Part shown: in pieces, positions 12,173 through 23,945 of the stretch
Layout of the letters: each line of letters opens with the position of its first letter
How positions within the stretch are numbered: position 1 is the stretch's first letter
Origin: Morella rubra
Taxonomy: Eukaryota > Streptophyta > Magnoliopsida > Fagales > Myricaceae
Direction of reading: 5' to 3'
Assembly: GCA_003952965.2 (NCBI GenBank)
Contig: CM025855.1
Span: forward strand, 31,550,724 to 31,614,723
DNA length: 64,000 bases
Translations under genes and position numbers: made by a program
Notes under the pieces: model-generated
Databases searched by the model: none
Seen by the model: only the letters and a program-made list of their open reading frames with translations
Told to the model about the DNA's origin: nothing

Positions 12173-15100
12173 GTCCTGAGGAGGATGCGTTATACAAGGA
12201 GCTGTGGCATGCATGTGCGGGACCTCTGGTCTCGGTGCCTCGCCAAGGGGAGCTAGTTTTCTATTTTCCTCAGGGTCACATCGAGCAGGTACGAAACAAA
12301 AATCTTCTGCTCTTGGCTCAATTTCTTTTTCATAGTTTCAATTCTTTAACTGGCAGGTGCAATGCGTTTCTTCTAATTTCTGTGTTCGTATGTACATATC
12401 TGTGTCTGTATTTATGTATAGGTCGAAGCGTCGACGAATCAAGTAGTTGAGCAGCAAATGCCAGCGTATGATCTTCCGGCGCAAATTCTCTGTCGCGTGC
12501 TCAACGTTCACTTAAAGGTGGAAAATTGTGTTCTTGACAAGTATTTTTTGGAGGCGCACTGTTTCTTCTCGCAAGCTGCTTCCAATCATGTTTTTGTGTG
12601 TTTAGTTTTTTTCTCTCCCCTTTTTCTTGGCACTTAATTCAAATTTTAATTTGGTCGAGGAAGGCTGAACCAGACACCGATGAAGTGTATGCGCAAGTGA
12701 CTTTGGTTCCTGAACGCAAAGTAAGTGATTCTGAAAGCGAATTTCCACGACCTCTGAAAGTGAAATAGATATCCGTAAATATCAATGATATGGATCCTGC
12801 GTTATTCGTTCTGAACAGCAAGTGGAGAATACGGTGGAGGAGCAGGGTCCTCTGGTTTCTTCGCCTCGGCCACGTGTGTATTCCTTTTGTAAGACCCTTA
12901 CGGCCTCGGATACAAGCACTCATGGCGGTTTCTCAGTGTTGAGACGCCACGCCGACGAATGCCTACCTCCACTGGTTTGTTTAGACTCTTCATCTTCTGT
13001 CTTTTCAAAGTATTGCTTAGTTTGTATAGTCACCCATCTTGTACTGCGTTGGCGTTGTGAGAAGTATGGCAATTGCTGGTTCTTGCAGGACATGTCCAAG
13101 CAACCTCCCACTCAGGAGTTGGTTTCCAAGGATATACATGGTAATATATGGCATTTTCGCCATATTTTTCGAGGTAATATTGAGTATCTTCAGTCACATT
13201 TGTTAATATCTCGACCAAGCCATTGTTTGATTCCTTGGTCCAATAGTTGTTTGCAAAAGTTTCCATTGTTTTGAACTTCGATAATAGCGAGTTTGTCAAT
13301 ACAATTAATTTAAATAGGCAAATATGAATTGAAAATGTAAATGACAGGTCAACCAAGGAGGCATCTTCTTCAGAGTGGTTGGAGTCATTTCGTTAGCTCC
13401 AAAAAGCTTGTTGCTGGGGATGCTTTTATTTTCCTCAGGTTTACTATTTTCTTTATTTTCAACCCAGTCTCCAAGATTGTAAATCCAGTTAAACTTTTTA
13501 TTTGCTCCATTAGTGACTACCGGCTGTACCATTTTGCAAGCAGGGTATGTGACATCTCAATTTGTTACTTTAATAATAGATCATTCGTGTCTGATCAGTT
13601 TGTAGAACCTTTTACTTTCAGAGGTGAAACTGGGGAGCTTCGTGTAGGGGTAAGAAGAGCTATGAGGCATGCAAGTAATATACCATCTTCTGTTATATCT
13701 AGTCACAGTATGCATATTGGTGTTCTGGCAACAGCATGGCATGCTGTTAAAACGGGTACAATGTTCACTGTCTACTACAAGCCGAGGTATCTAATCTTAA
13801 TCAACATTCACTTCTTTGTTGAGTGAATCAATTTCTTCTACCACTCATAAAGATCTATTGCAATTGAATCCAGAGCATGGCAATAAGTTGGTGAGCCTAT
13901 GTTAATCTAGATTCTTTAGGATAGGCCGATAGCACATATATACATGCTCTTTAATTGTTTTGGGTATAGAAGTTGTGATCTGAAAGGTGTGATGTATCGC
14001 CTGTTGCATTCTTTGTTTTCCCTAACGAGTGATATACACTTCTCCATTAAAATTGACCACTGTTCCCTAAAAACCAAAATAAGGAAAAGAAAATATTTTC
14101 ACTTTCTACATTGGTAATGGAGTACATCGCCCGTTGCATTCTTTGTTTTCCCTAACGAGGATATACACTTCTCCATTAAAATTGACCACTGTTCCCTAAA
14201 AACCAAAATAAGGAAAAGAAAATATTTTCACTTTCTACATTGGTAATGGAGTACGTTTTCAACTTTACCATTGAAATTGACCACTGTTCCCTCCATATTG
14301 GAAAAATGAAAGAAAAAATTAACTTCCTACCTCGATAACAGGAGTTTGTGTCTGGAATGTTACTGCCAACTTCATGGTGGTTGAAGTGGAGAATGAAAAT
14401 ATTGTTGATTTTAGGAAACCTATCACAATTGTATAATATAAGTTAACTAATTGTGAGTCTATATTTGCAGGATATTGTTTCATGAGAATTCTGATGTCCT
14501 GATATGGTCTGAAATTGAAGCATCATTTGTGAATGCATCTTTATTGAGCTTCAGGCATATTTTTGAATGCAGATATGTCATGCAAATTGAATGTTTGTGG
14601 TATCATGTAGTACAATCTATTTCAATTCTTGGCATATTACTCATTCATGACACTTTGTAAATGATGTATATTCTAGGACTAGCCCTGCTGAGTTTATTGT
14701 TCCCCTGGATAAATACATGGACTGTGTCAAGAACAATTGCTCTATGGGCATGAGGTTCAAGATGAGGTTTGAAGGTGAAGAAGCTCCAGAACAAAGGTAT
14801 ATTTTCCTGAACCCGTGTTAGACGGTTTTCTTAAAACAACAAAGAAGGCAAAAGTGAAAAGATAATTTGGTTGATTTGCTGACCTACCTGCCTTTATGGA
14901 CCAGGTTCTCAGGCACTGTGATTGGAACTGAGGATGCTGATCTGGGAAGGTGGCCTGGATCAAAATGGAGATGCTTGAAGGTACTGACTTAGGTTACGCA
15001 AGTTCGTAAGATATTATAGACCTTTACATGCAAAACCTTGTTTTCTTTTATAGGTTCGATGGGATGAAACTTCTCCTGTTCATCGTCCAGATAGAGTCTC

Positions 15101-16539
15101 CCCTTGGAATATAGAAATTGCTTCGAATCATACTCCGGATACCCATCCAGTTTGCCGAACAAAGAGGCCTCGTGGGAACATGGCACCGTCATCTACAGAC
15201 TCATTTGTTCATATGGGGGAAGGTGAATAGAAACTTCCTGATATGCTTCACTATTCTTTATTCTTCCTTTTCTGTCAGTTATACCGTGCTTAAAGTTTGT
15301 TAAGACACTATTTGTAACTCCAATTATATATTTCATCAGGTCTGTCTAAAACTCCTATAGACTCTTCACCTGAAAAAGGGGTATTAAAGGCTATGCAAGG
15401 TCAAGCAATGTCAACCATTGGAGGTATCTTTGCTGAGAATAATAACTCAGACACTGCTCAAAACCCCCCTTTATGGATTCAGTCACAGGGTAAGAATCAA
15501 ACTGAATCTGGTTCTGCTGAAAGACTGGGACCAGATGATAGTGTTGCTGCAGTGATGCATGAAATGCATTATAGGACTCCCGTGTCAGGCTCTCTGACCA
15601 CCTCCGGTTTCAGTTGGTCCTTTATTAATCAGATCCCTGGCAACTCTCTTGGATTGAAGAAGCATGTTGTTGATCTTGATCAAAGACCAACCTTCCTTAC
15701 ATGCATGCAGTCAATGACACATCCCTCACATAATGTGTTAGATTGCAGCATGAAACTACCAGCAGCAGCAGGTGAGCAGCATCCAGGAAACAGGTTGTTA
15801 ACCCTGCTGCCACCAACAAATATTGAGGATTCACGTCGTGGAATGTTGCTGAAATCGCAGCCACCGCTTTTGCAAAAAGTAGTGAAATCTAAGGGAGATG
15901 GCAGTTGCAAGCTCTTCGGTATATCCCTGATCAGTGGTAGTCATTTGGCCTCAGAACCAGCCACGCCACCTGCAAATTTTATGCAGAGGCTACAAGGGAA
16001 AATTCCTTGTTCATCAGATCAGGGACAAGATTTGGTGTCAGACATATTGCTGCAGAAAGTGGAGCACCCAAAGTCCGCAGAGATGGCAATTAGAGATGAT
16101 GAACGGATAAAGCCTTTTCAATCTTCAGAGCAGCTTTCTAGGGAGGTTCAGGGAAGGAGTTTGAGTAGAACTTGCATTAAGGTATTTTCTTATCCATTTA
16201 TCTTCATTAATTTGCAATGTTAATTTACATAGTATTCTTGTATTCGGACAAGTGAATCTAAATTGTCACTTGTGTTTCCATCTTCCATTGATCGTTTTAT
16301 ATCTAATGAAACAGGCTCACAAGCAGGGGGTTCCTGTTGGGCAGCTTGTGGACCTTACCAAGTTTGATGGCTACAATGAATTGATAGCAGAGCTGGACCA
16401 TATCTTTGAATTTAATGGTGGATTAATTGCTCCCAACAGGAAGTGGCTGGTGGTTTTTACCGACAATGAGGGTGATATGATGCTTGTTGGAGATGATCCG
16501 TGGCAGTAAGCTCTTGAACTTTGCCTTGTTCTGTTCCCC

Positions 16540-16572
<33 letters not shown>

Positions 16573-16824
16573 CCCCTTAATTATTACTTTCACTCCAGAC
16601 ATTGTTTCTCTTTCTCTACTTACGAATCATATCTTATATGTTCACTGTTTCATGTTTTATTCTAACTGTGTTTCTGTCTTCTATGCATTAGAGAATTCTG
16701 TAGCGTGGTCCGTGAGATCTTTATCTACACTCGGGAGGAGGTACAGAAGATGCATCCTCGTCCCGTGAATCCAAAAGTTAATGAAATCACCCCAGCTGCA
16801 GACCAAAAGATGGGTTCAAACTGA
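12130..16824 (+). CDS. ARF2: Auxin response factor, ARF2 clade
   Basis: A nuclear DNA-binding repressor of auxin-responsive genes. Thirteen exons join in frame: 12130-12288, 12422-12517, 12664-12720, 12819-12974, 13089-13173, 13348-13438, 13622-13786, 14677-14796, 14905-14980, 15054-15222, 15340-16181, 16315-16505 and 16692-16824, giving 779 residues. The B3 domain starts near residue 127 ([19 protein letters not shown]) and runs to [14 protein letters not shown]. The ARF domain follows ([29 protein letters not shown]). The middle region holds KLFG at 582-585, matching the RLFG repression motif of ARF2. The PB1 domain starts at 672 with the basic AHKQG face and ends with the acidic [17 protein letters not shown] face. 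[15 protein letters not shown] and the VRWDET region match ARF2 better than ARF1. It is slightly shorter than Arabidopsis ARF2 (859) because the middle region is shorter. All introns are GT-AG. Confidence 0.95.
13996..14254 (+). repeat. Tandem duplication of a 130-bp unit in ARF2 intron 7
   Basis: Two head-to-tail copies, 13996-14125 and 14126-14254, begin with ATCGCCxGTTGCATTC and end with GGTAATGGAGTAC. They differ at only a few positions, including a two-base difference after CTAACGAG. A more diverged partial third unit (TTGACCACTGTTCCCT) follows near 14280. The near identity shows a recent duplication. It lies away from both splice sites. Confidence 0.9.
15387..15407 (+). promoter_or_regulatory. 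Degenerate TAS3 tasiR-ARF target site in ARF2 exon 11
   Basis: In ARF2, ARF3 and ARF4 a 21-nt site is cut by tasiR-ARF. At the equivalent place here the core TGCAAGGTCAAG is intact and encodes MQGQ. I count four differences from the usual site: three adjacent ones toward the 5' side and one near the 3' end, opposite position 2 of the siRNA. The region opposite the cleavage position still pairs. Regulation may be weakened or lost. Confidence 0.6.
16536..16576 (+). repeat. C-run plus (TC)n microsatellite in ARF2 intron 12
   Basis: A run of about 15 C followed by about 10 TC units and a short C-run, just downstream of the exon-12 donor. It forms a long polypyrimidine tract and is likely to be length-variable. 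Confidence 0.9.
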
Positions 16825-18045
16825 CACATCGGCAGGAGTGAGTCTGAAAAACTTGAGTTTTTAGTGCCTTTGATGTGGCTATTGATAAGCTTAGAGAAGT
16901 CATCCATATTTGCATTATCTTTGTTCAGGTTGTAAAGCTGGTAAGTCGTTATGCTTGGATGTGTTGCTCTATCAGGCAGCTTTGAAGCCCTTATCTGTGG
17001 CAGTCAATGCCTGGCAGTATAATCTTGTCTACTAAGTAGGGTTTTGTTCAATGGCGAATCACTGCAGTATAGTCTTCTGATTTAACGTTTGCTCTGTTTG
17101 TTGGTGGGAAAAATGCAGTATTTGATGTTAAGAAGCTCGAGAAGCTTTCCATATCTCCCGTCCGCTATGTACATATGATTGCTTATATACCTCCTGTTGG
17201 TAATAGCACATGCAAGAGCTATATAGTTAAGATCCTTGTAATTATCTTTTTGCTGGTTCTATACCTTAATTCTGTTGTGACTTTGATCCAAGACAGCTTT
17301 CTTAGTTGATAAAAAATCAACCTGTTTTTTTGTCCTTTTAAGCTATGATGGTGACCAGATATTCACTGAGAATTGCAACAACCAGGAAACGCTTTGTGGG
17401 GTGGTGTACTCAATGGACTATTATTAAGTGGAGAGTTAAAAAGGAAAGAATCGAGAGAGTATGGCCGAGGGGTCGTCGTTGATCTTCAGGACCAGTATGA
17501 GCCATGGGTTGGGTGGGACTGTCCAATTTGGGTAGGTTAGTTTCATCTCTCTGGCCTCATGGGTCAGACTCTCCAAATTTGGTAGGCTTTTAGGCTCCAT
17601 TAAATATTCGTTCTATCCGGAGAAAGTTGATGGCATGTGTGGTAGGAAAAAGAGCAGCTGTTGTGAAACGGAACGCCTTCAGAGGATTCTTCAGATTTGT
17701 TCCACCAATTAACTAAACTGTACAGGCATTTTATGAGTATTACAAAAAGAGAAATACTTGGTGTTCTTCCTGAGTTCTTCCTAGGTTCTTTTAAGAAGAA
17801 TCCAACGGCTCAGGATCTCTGAGTGTATAAAGTTCACTTTTAAAATTAATCCTAAACCGTTAAATTCTTCTTAGAAGAACCTGAAAAGAACTCAAGAAGG
17901 ACACCAAGAATTACTCTTACAAAAAAGTGGCGAGCCATTTGCATTGAAATTCATAGTGGCGATGGTATAAATAGCAATAATGGCCGTATCAAATTGTTTG
18001 CTGGCAAATCGAGAAATCAGAAAGAGAACATTCTAGCCTTAAGAT
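16825..18045. other. Convergent spacer between ARF2 and AK1
   Basis: This holds the 3' UTRs and terminators of ARF2 (+) and AK1 (-), which point toward each other, and a MITE at 17749-17916. No further coding sequence is seen. Confidence 0.7.
17749..17916. mobile_element. Mutator-type MITE, 168 bp, with 9-bp target duplication
   Basis: The ends are inverted repeats of about 58-60 bp. The left end GAGAAATACTTGGTGTTC pairs with the right end read backwards (GAGTAATTCTTGGTGTCC), and the pairing continues through GAGTTCTT, GGTTCTT and AAGAAGAAT to an inner AACGG. Only about 50 bp remain unpaired in the middle. The perfect 9-bp direct repeat TTACAAAAA flanks it at 17740-17748 and 17917-17925. A 9-bp duplication is the mark of Mutator-like transposition. 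The element has no coding capacity. Confidence 0.9.
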
Positions 18046-21000
18046 TCACTGATTTTCTACCCGCAATGGTAAAGGCGAGCCATTTCCAAATTCATCGTCC
18101 AGGACTAGTTCGGTTAGATCAACACTTTCGAAAAAGGAGCGGTGAAGGGCCTTCACGCATTGTTCAGCTTCACTGTCATTTACTATCAGAGAAATGTTCA
18201 CCTGGTTCATACCAAAGAGAATTAAGAGTTTGTTTGACAACTGAACAAAAGTTAAAAAGTCTAGGTAGGAATTGTGACGAAGAGACACCTTGGATGCCCC
18301 TTGTGAGATCATCTGAACATTAACTCCTTTGGTTTGAAGAACATGAAATACCTGACAAAGATGAAGCCGTTCATGTTATGTAAAAGTTAGGAAAAAAAAA
18401 ATGTAGGGCAAATGGCTGTTATCTAAATGGCCCAAAGACTAGAAGTATATGGACTACTGAAGTGGAATATGGCTGGGGATAATCTTGACTGAATTACACT
18501 AGGAAAATAAAACACCTTCTCCAGTATCAACGAGGAACGCTGAACATTGCCAATAAGAGAGATGATTGATCTGTGCTGCAGGAGATCCACGACTGCAATT
18601 TTCTCAAGCTCTTCCACTACATGGTCAAGTTCCTGATCAGATGAAACATCGATGCAAATAGGATTTAGTACGAAAACCCAGAAATCAGATGGGACTCAAT
18701 TCAGACCAAGAGAGAGACATACAAAAGTTTTTCAACAGGGAAGGTAATTGCATTGATCGAGTAAGTCAATAAAAAGTATGACCACCATCCTCTTCTGCAA
18801 CTAAAGGATGATCTCTGCATGACATTGATAAGAATATCTAGACCATAGCTCGCTGAAACAAAAGTATTGAGTCCAGTATAAAGTTTGTGGTGCATTCATC
18901 CACATCTAATTGTCTGTGTTGATAATTGACTTGGATGCATTATCGAAGTTGAGTATCCACAAAATAGCATCTGTAAATATCATTCATTGGAGTTCCTCCG
19001 TATAAGATATACAAACTAGGTACTCAATCAGGAGGTGTGCCGTGGTTTTTATCATTGAAAGCACTGTTACATATTACAATGTGCGAATAAGACATGTGAG
19101 AATACATCCACAAATTCATTGGGAGGTGTCCTTGCAAGCACCTAAGGGAGAATTGTCAGAAAATTATACAACACGTACACTGGAAAGTAAGACATGTGAA
19201 TAACAACATAGGAACATATGATCACCAACTTGCCTGCTGGATGAGTTCTCTGCTCCATAGTTTAGATGGATCTAGTGTCAAAGAGATACTAACTTCGCTA
19301 GTAGCTACAACGTCCACAGATATGCCCAAATCCTCGAAGATTGAGAACACCTATTTGGAGTCGTACATCAAACTAAAAGCATTACAACTAGCATAAGCCA
19401 AGAAGGTAACAAGTGGCAGAACAAAATCAAGTCAAAGAAACAATTTCTGACCTTTGCAAGGAAGCCAAATTGACCAAGCATGCGGGTACTGACTATATCC
19501 AACATGGTGACATTCTGCTTCAAAACTATGCTGGTTAGGACAGCCTGGAATACATTTAGTTGAAGAATATGGTCAGTACTGTGGAATTCCTCACACTTGG
19601 ATGAGAAAATTTCACCACCACAAACCTTGCTCATATCTCTTGTTTTAGTGATAAGGGTACCGGGAGCTTGACAGTTGTACGAATTCTTCACTCTAACAGG
19701 GATGTCACCCTCTCTGGCTGGTCTCATTGATTGTGGGTGTAGGACCTGCGTACAGCACATGATATGAATGCTTCCTGTGTGCCTTGTTTTCAGTGGAAAA
19801 AAGAAATAATTGAAACACCTATTCTCAAACATCAACATTTTGGTTGAAAAAAGTTTGCTCAGTTCCAATAGTTCAGCTTCCTCATAAATCCATTTCGAAT
19901 ACAAATAAAAGTATGACCAGTTCCGAAAAGGTTTGCTCATGCTGCCAAAGCAACCCCATAAACTGGAACCTTTGAAAGAGAGACATAAGACCCTGAAATG
20001 ACAGCGGAAAACGATCTGTTGTCGCCAACACAGAATGCTCCTACCCTACCATGCCTGGCCCTTTACCTTAGTGTGTTCATAAACAAACCTGACATAAATA
20101 CTTCCTGCAAAGTACTTAATTCATTTGGTACTTAGGAACTTGTCAAGAAGACGGTCATGAAATGATGCAGTATGATGCATATATATCTGCTGATGTCCTT
20201 GTACAGGACATCAAAGTGAACTGGCATGAACGCCCTGCAAACTCTCTCTCAGATTCCAATTTCCACGATATACATACTGGATATTCTCTAAAATCTATGA
20301 TACTTCAACCAACTGGTCCAGTCCAGCTTCAGCCACAAACAATTTCTAAACAGCAAGAAGCAACAGAGATCTAACCTGAGCTCCAAAGTAAGCCAGCTCT
20401 GCTGCCTCATCGAATGTCAGATAAGGTACAGGTTCTGCACGTGTATAAATGGTAGGGTCGCAGGTCAAGACACCATCAACATCTTTCCATACCTGTTAAA
20501 ATTGTTAATTAAACTGGTATACAAGTATGTTGATGTCACTCAAAGAAGATTTGCGTACAATAACAAATAGAAGTGCTGTGACTAAAGTCAGTCCCACATG
20601 CAGAATAGTATGAATAGATGCATGATTCTGCACATATATGCATATGTGAGTTTTTGCAGTACATGAACTAAGGTCCAACTCTGACCTGAATTTCCCGCAA
20701 GCCTAAGGCTTTGCCAATGGTTGTAGCTGTCAAATCACTACCGCCCCTACCCAAGGTGGTAATTGCACCAGATTTCCATCCCTAAATTAGGAGAAAACAC
20801 AAATTATGCTTGCAAAATCCTGAAGACTAATGACTCAGCAGTGAAAGGATGCAGCAGTCGTTCAATAGGACCTTCCCAAGGAAGCCAGTAACGATGGGAA
20901 TAGCAGGATCGTTAACCCAGTCACCATGTAATCTCTTGGCAATTGCTGGGTATGTCGCTTCCAAGATGTCCGCATTCGTGAAATCGTCTGTGGTTATGAA

Positions 21001-22184
21001 ACCAATATCAAACGCATCATACTACAAACATGCATAGTGATAGATGGTTAGTTACTGCTAAACTTGATGGTTTGGCAAATGAGATTACACAAGTGACAGA
21101 ATAATACATACTTGGCATGCTTTAATACCAATTTTATTCAGATAAGCTGCGAAGATTCTCGTGGACATGCACTCGCCAAATGAAACTAAGTAGTCTCTCG
21201 TGCGGAGAGTTAACTCTTTCATCATAGCTATTCCTTTCAGAAGTTGCTCCAGTTCTTCCAAATGAGCTGTAAAATGTCTCGAACACAGGCGCGCCCCAAA
21301 AAAAACCAATTACAACCTTAGGAGTTAGGACCCACCTTCAGGACCAAACAACTTTGTAGCTCATTCGAACAAGTAATTGAATCTAGCATGCTTAAATAAA
21401 AACTATACAAGCACTTAAGAGTCCTAACCAGAAATAACAGAGCAATCAACCTGAAGTTCATCCACCGTCCTGAATGATTAAAAAAACGCTCGTTTATCAT
21501 ACAGAGATAGCACCATTCCGATCTCTTACAACATTTAAACCAAAATAACGAAAATAAAAAGAAAGAGGTCATATAACTATCAGACCTAAGATGCAGCTCT
21601 CCTACGAAGCTCAACTCCTCGATTTCCGACGCATTAGAGACGCCACAACTGACAGCCTTCTCTCCGGCCTTCCTTGCAAGCATTCAATTCCACGATCCCT
21701 CAACACAACAAAGTACATTTAAAAACAAAACAAAACAAAATTTTACTGGGGCATAAATTACCACTAGGAGTTTGTTAGTAGTTTTCCCCATAGCAGAGAG
21801 AACAACGACAGGCCGTTCCTCAGGGAAAGTGAGAATAAGATCGGCGATCTCTCGCATCCTCTCCGCCGAAGCTACCGAGGATCCGCCAAACTTCATCACA
21901 CACGTGAAATCCTCGGCATCTCCATCAGAGAATCGCTCCTCTAACTCCTCTTTAAGCACAGCCTCCACTCTTCCTTTATTGCCACCGACTTTAACCAGCT
22001 TCTTCATCGCTCTCCTCCTCGAAGAATCTCCGATAGCAGCACGGAACAATCTGGAATTCAAGGCCATGGAATCAGAGAATCTGAGCCAGTTTAATGGGTT
22101 CAGCACGTTTGAGCGAAATCTCGAGTTCCTTACGGATCTGTGGCATGGAATTTTCACACCATATGAGTGCAACGAAGCCGCCAT
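18046..22184 (-). CDS. AK1: Monofunctional aspartate kinase, plastid, lysine-sensitive
   Basis: It phosphorylates aspartate, the first step toward lysine, threonine and methionine, in plastids. Thirteen exons on the minus strand join in frame: 22184-21762, 21668-21586, 21469-21429, 21266-21112, 21021-20872, 20781-20686, 20492-20376, 19745-19626, 19544-19452, 19350-19234, 18632-18516, 18351-18289 and 18201-18046, giving 576 residues. A Ser/Arg-rich transit-like N-terminus precedes the kinase motif KFGGSS at 98-103. [14 protein letters not shown] and FGECMSTR are conserved substrate-site blocks. Two C-terminal ACT domains ([19 protein letters not shown] and [16 protein letters not shown]) would bind feedback inhibitors. 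[19 protein letters not shown] and the GNGSPLP end resemble Arabidopsis AK1 more than AK2 or AK3. The intron between 19234 and 18632 begins with GC instead of GT (CAG|GCAAGT). Confidence 0.96.
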
Positions 22185-22500
22185 TGTTGCAGAGAGGATT
22201 AGTTGTTGTATCGACTAATATGCGCTATCTAGGGTTTCTTTAACTCAGCGGGTACGAAGGTGCTGTAAAGGGACTTGTCTCTGATACGAAGGTTGCAGGA
22301 AATTTATTCCTCTCGACATCGGAGTTCCGAGACAGTGTGAGGAGGGAAAAATAGTTGCAAAAAAAGATAGACGCCGTGTGCTGCGGCGGGAAGCCGTTTA
22401 CCTTCATTAATTTTTAGTTGACCGGCAGTACAATTCTTCCGCCTGAGGTTTTCTTTCCGTTTCTTTCAATCAGTGAGCGTCGGACTTGAAGTTGACTAAA
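22185..22500. other. AK1 upstream region, cut off by the Pack-MULE
   Basis: These 316 bp between the AK1 start codon and the transposon must contain the AK1 5' UTR and core promoter. They include a GC-richer part near 22370. The last nine bases (22492-22500, TTGACTAAA) are the left copy of the Pack-MULE target duplication. Confidence 0.6.
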
Positions 22501-22824
22501 AGGAAATTTAATTTTTTATCACTAGGGTTTTTGACCTTTGTACGATTTGGTCTCTAACAATTTTTTTTTTCAGTTTTTCATCATCAGCTTTTAACACTTG
22601 TTACTTTTTAGTCTTTCTGTTAGTTGACTGTATGTTTGACTAACGGAGATATGTCCATGTTAGCTACGTTGTACTGTCATCCAAAATTTTGCCACCTCAC
22701 TAGCCATAAGCATAAAACGATAGAACATTGGACCTTATTTTTAAAATCCAAACTGCACCGTTTTACAGCTTTTAGCCGCACCATTTTATACCCAAAACCT
22801 TCAGCCTAATAGCAACTCGAGACT

Positions 22825-23175
22825 AGGGTTGCACGAAATCGAACCGGATTACAAAATCGGACCGGTACCAGATTTCTTAATATAATTAATAAATATTTTT
22901 TTAAAAAAAAAAATTAATACAAACATAACATTTTTTGTAATTTTTTTTATTTTGACTTATGGTACTTAAGTTTTTTTAAGACATCTGTAACTAATTTTTT
23001 TTATCTTGAGATGTGAGCTAAAAATATAAAAAATAAAAATAAAAGCTTAAGAAAAAAAAGAAAAGAGAAATCGGTTTGGATTGGACCGCTTATAAGGAGT
23101 CGGTTGGTCTTAATTTTAAGTACAACTGGAAATCCGATCTAAAAATCGAACCAGATTTTCTGTTGTTCACCCCTG
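22825..23175. mobile_element. Non-autonomous hAT element nested in the Pack-MULE left repeat
   Basis: A 351-bp insert interrupts the left terminal repeat of the Pack-MULE exactly where the right arm is continuous. Its ends are imperfect inverted repeats, TAGGGTTGCAC on the left and CAGGGGTGAAC on the right read backwards, of hAT style. Subterminal words (AAATCGAACCGG and, inverted, AAAATCTGGTTCGAT) recur. The 8-bp flanks CTCGAGAC (22817-22824) and CCCGAGAC (23176-23183) differ at one base, fitting the hAT 8-bp target duplication. The middle is AT-rich and non-coding. Confidence 0.8.
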
Positions 23176-23291
23176 CCCGAGACCCCCGAATCAGCCGAAA
23201 CCTTACCTGTCCTCTCCTCTCGCACAAGACCCCATCACCCCCCGACGTTCCCCCCGCACATCACCCCTTACCCCCAAATCAGCGTGCATAG

Positions 23292-23945
23292 AAGAAAGCA
23301 AGACCGAATTTTGTAAACAGGAAACATAAGAATTCATCTCACATTCCCATATTTCCAGATTATCAAGAGCAGTGAGGCATTTCAGTCCCTCGGACAGGGA
23401 TTCCAGATTTGGCAGTCGCTCAAGATGAAGAGTAGGCAGCAACCACTTCTCAGGAAAAGATATTAATCCCTGACATCCACCAAAGGACAAATCAAGGAGA
23501 CTAGTGAGTCTATGCAGCCCCCATTCATATGACGGCTTGAGATTCTCGGAGTCCAATATAGAAAGTGACAACAGATTGGCAGGTAGTCCCTCCTCTGGAA
23601 ACGATGTAAGACTTGGGCAACCATCTATGCATAGTTTTTCGAGAGATGTGAGGCTGTAAATCCGATTGGGTAGGGACTTGAGACTCCTGCAATTGGATAT
23701 TCTAATTGAACGCAACTTGGTTGGCAAGCCAGGTTCTGGAAAAGACAGAAGAAGTGGGCGCTCAACTATTTCCAAATATTCAAGATACATAAGGTTGTGT
23801 AGGCCTCCAGGTAATGACTCGTGCATAAGGTTCTGCCAATTCTCGGCATCCATTTATTTCAAGCATCGCCAATGAAGGAAAGCACTGAGGTAGTTCCTTC
23901 AGGTTGGAACATGTCCATAGAGAAAGCTCAAGGAGGCATGGAATT
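23292..23945 (-). pseudogene. Captured NLR leucine-rich-repeat fragment
   Basis: Read on the minus strand this gives the irregular LRRs of plant CC-NBS-LRR resistance proteins (RPP13-like class). Units include LRSIRISNCRSLKSLP, LEKLCIDGCPSLTSFPE and LLDLSFGGCQGLISFPE. An upstream part in another frame (LLELSLWTCSNLKELPQC, LAMLEINGCREL) shows at least one frame change near 23855. Neither the NB-ARC domain nor a start or stop of such a gene is present. The fragment fills the interior of the Pack-MULE, so it was captured from a host NLR gene and is not a working resistance gene. Whether it is transcribed from the terminal repeats is unknown. Confidence 0.85.

Noticed and set aside
23203-23853. 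LRR open frame as a working resistance gene
   Set aside because: It lacks NB-ARC, runs into the transposon terminal repeat and shows a frame change; it is a captured fragment.
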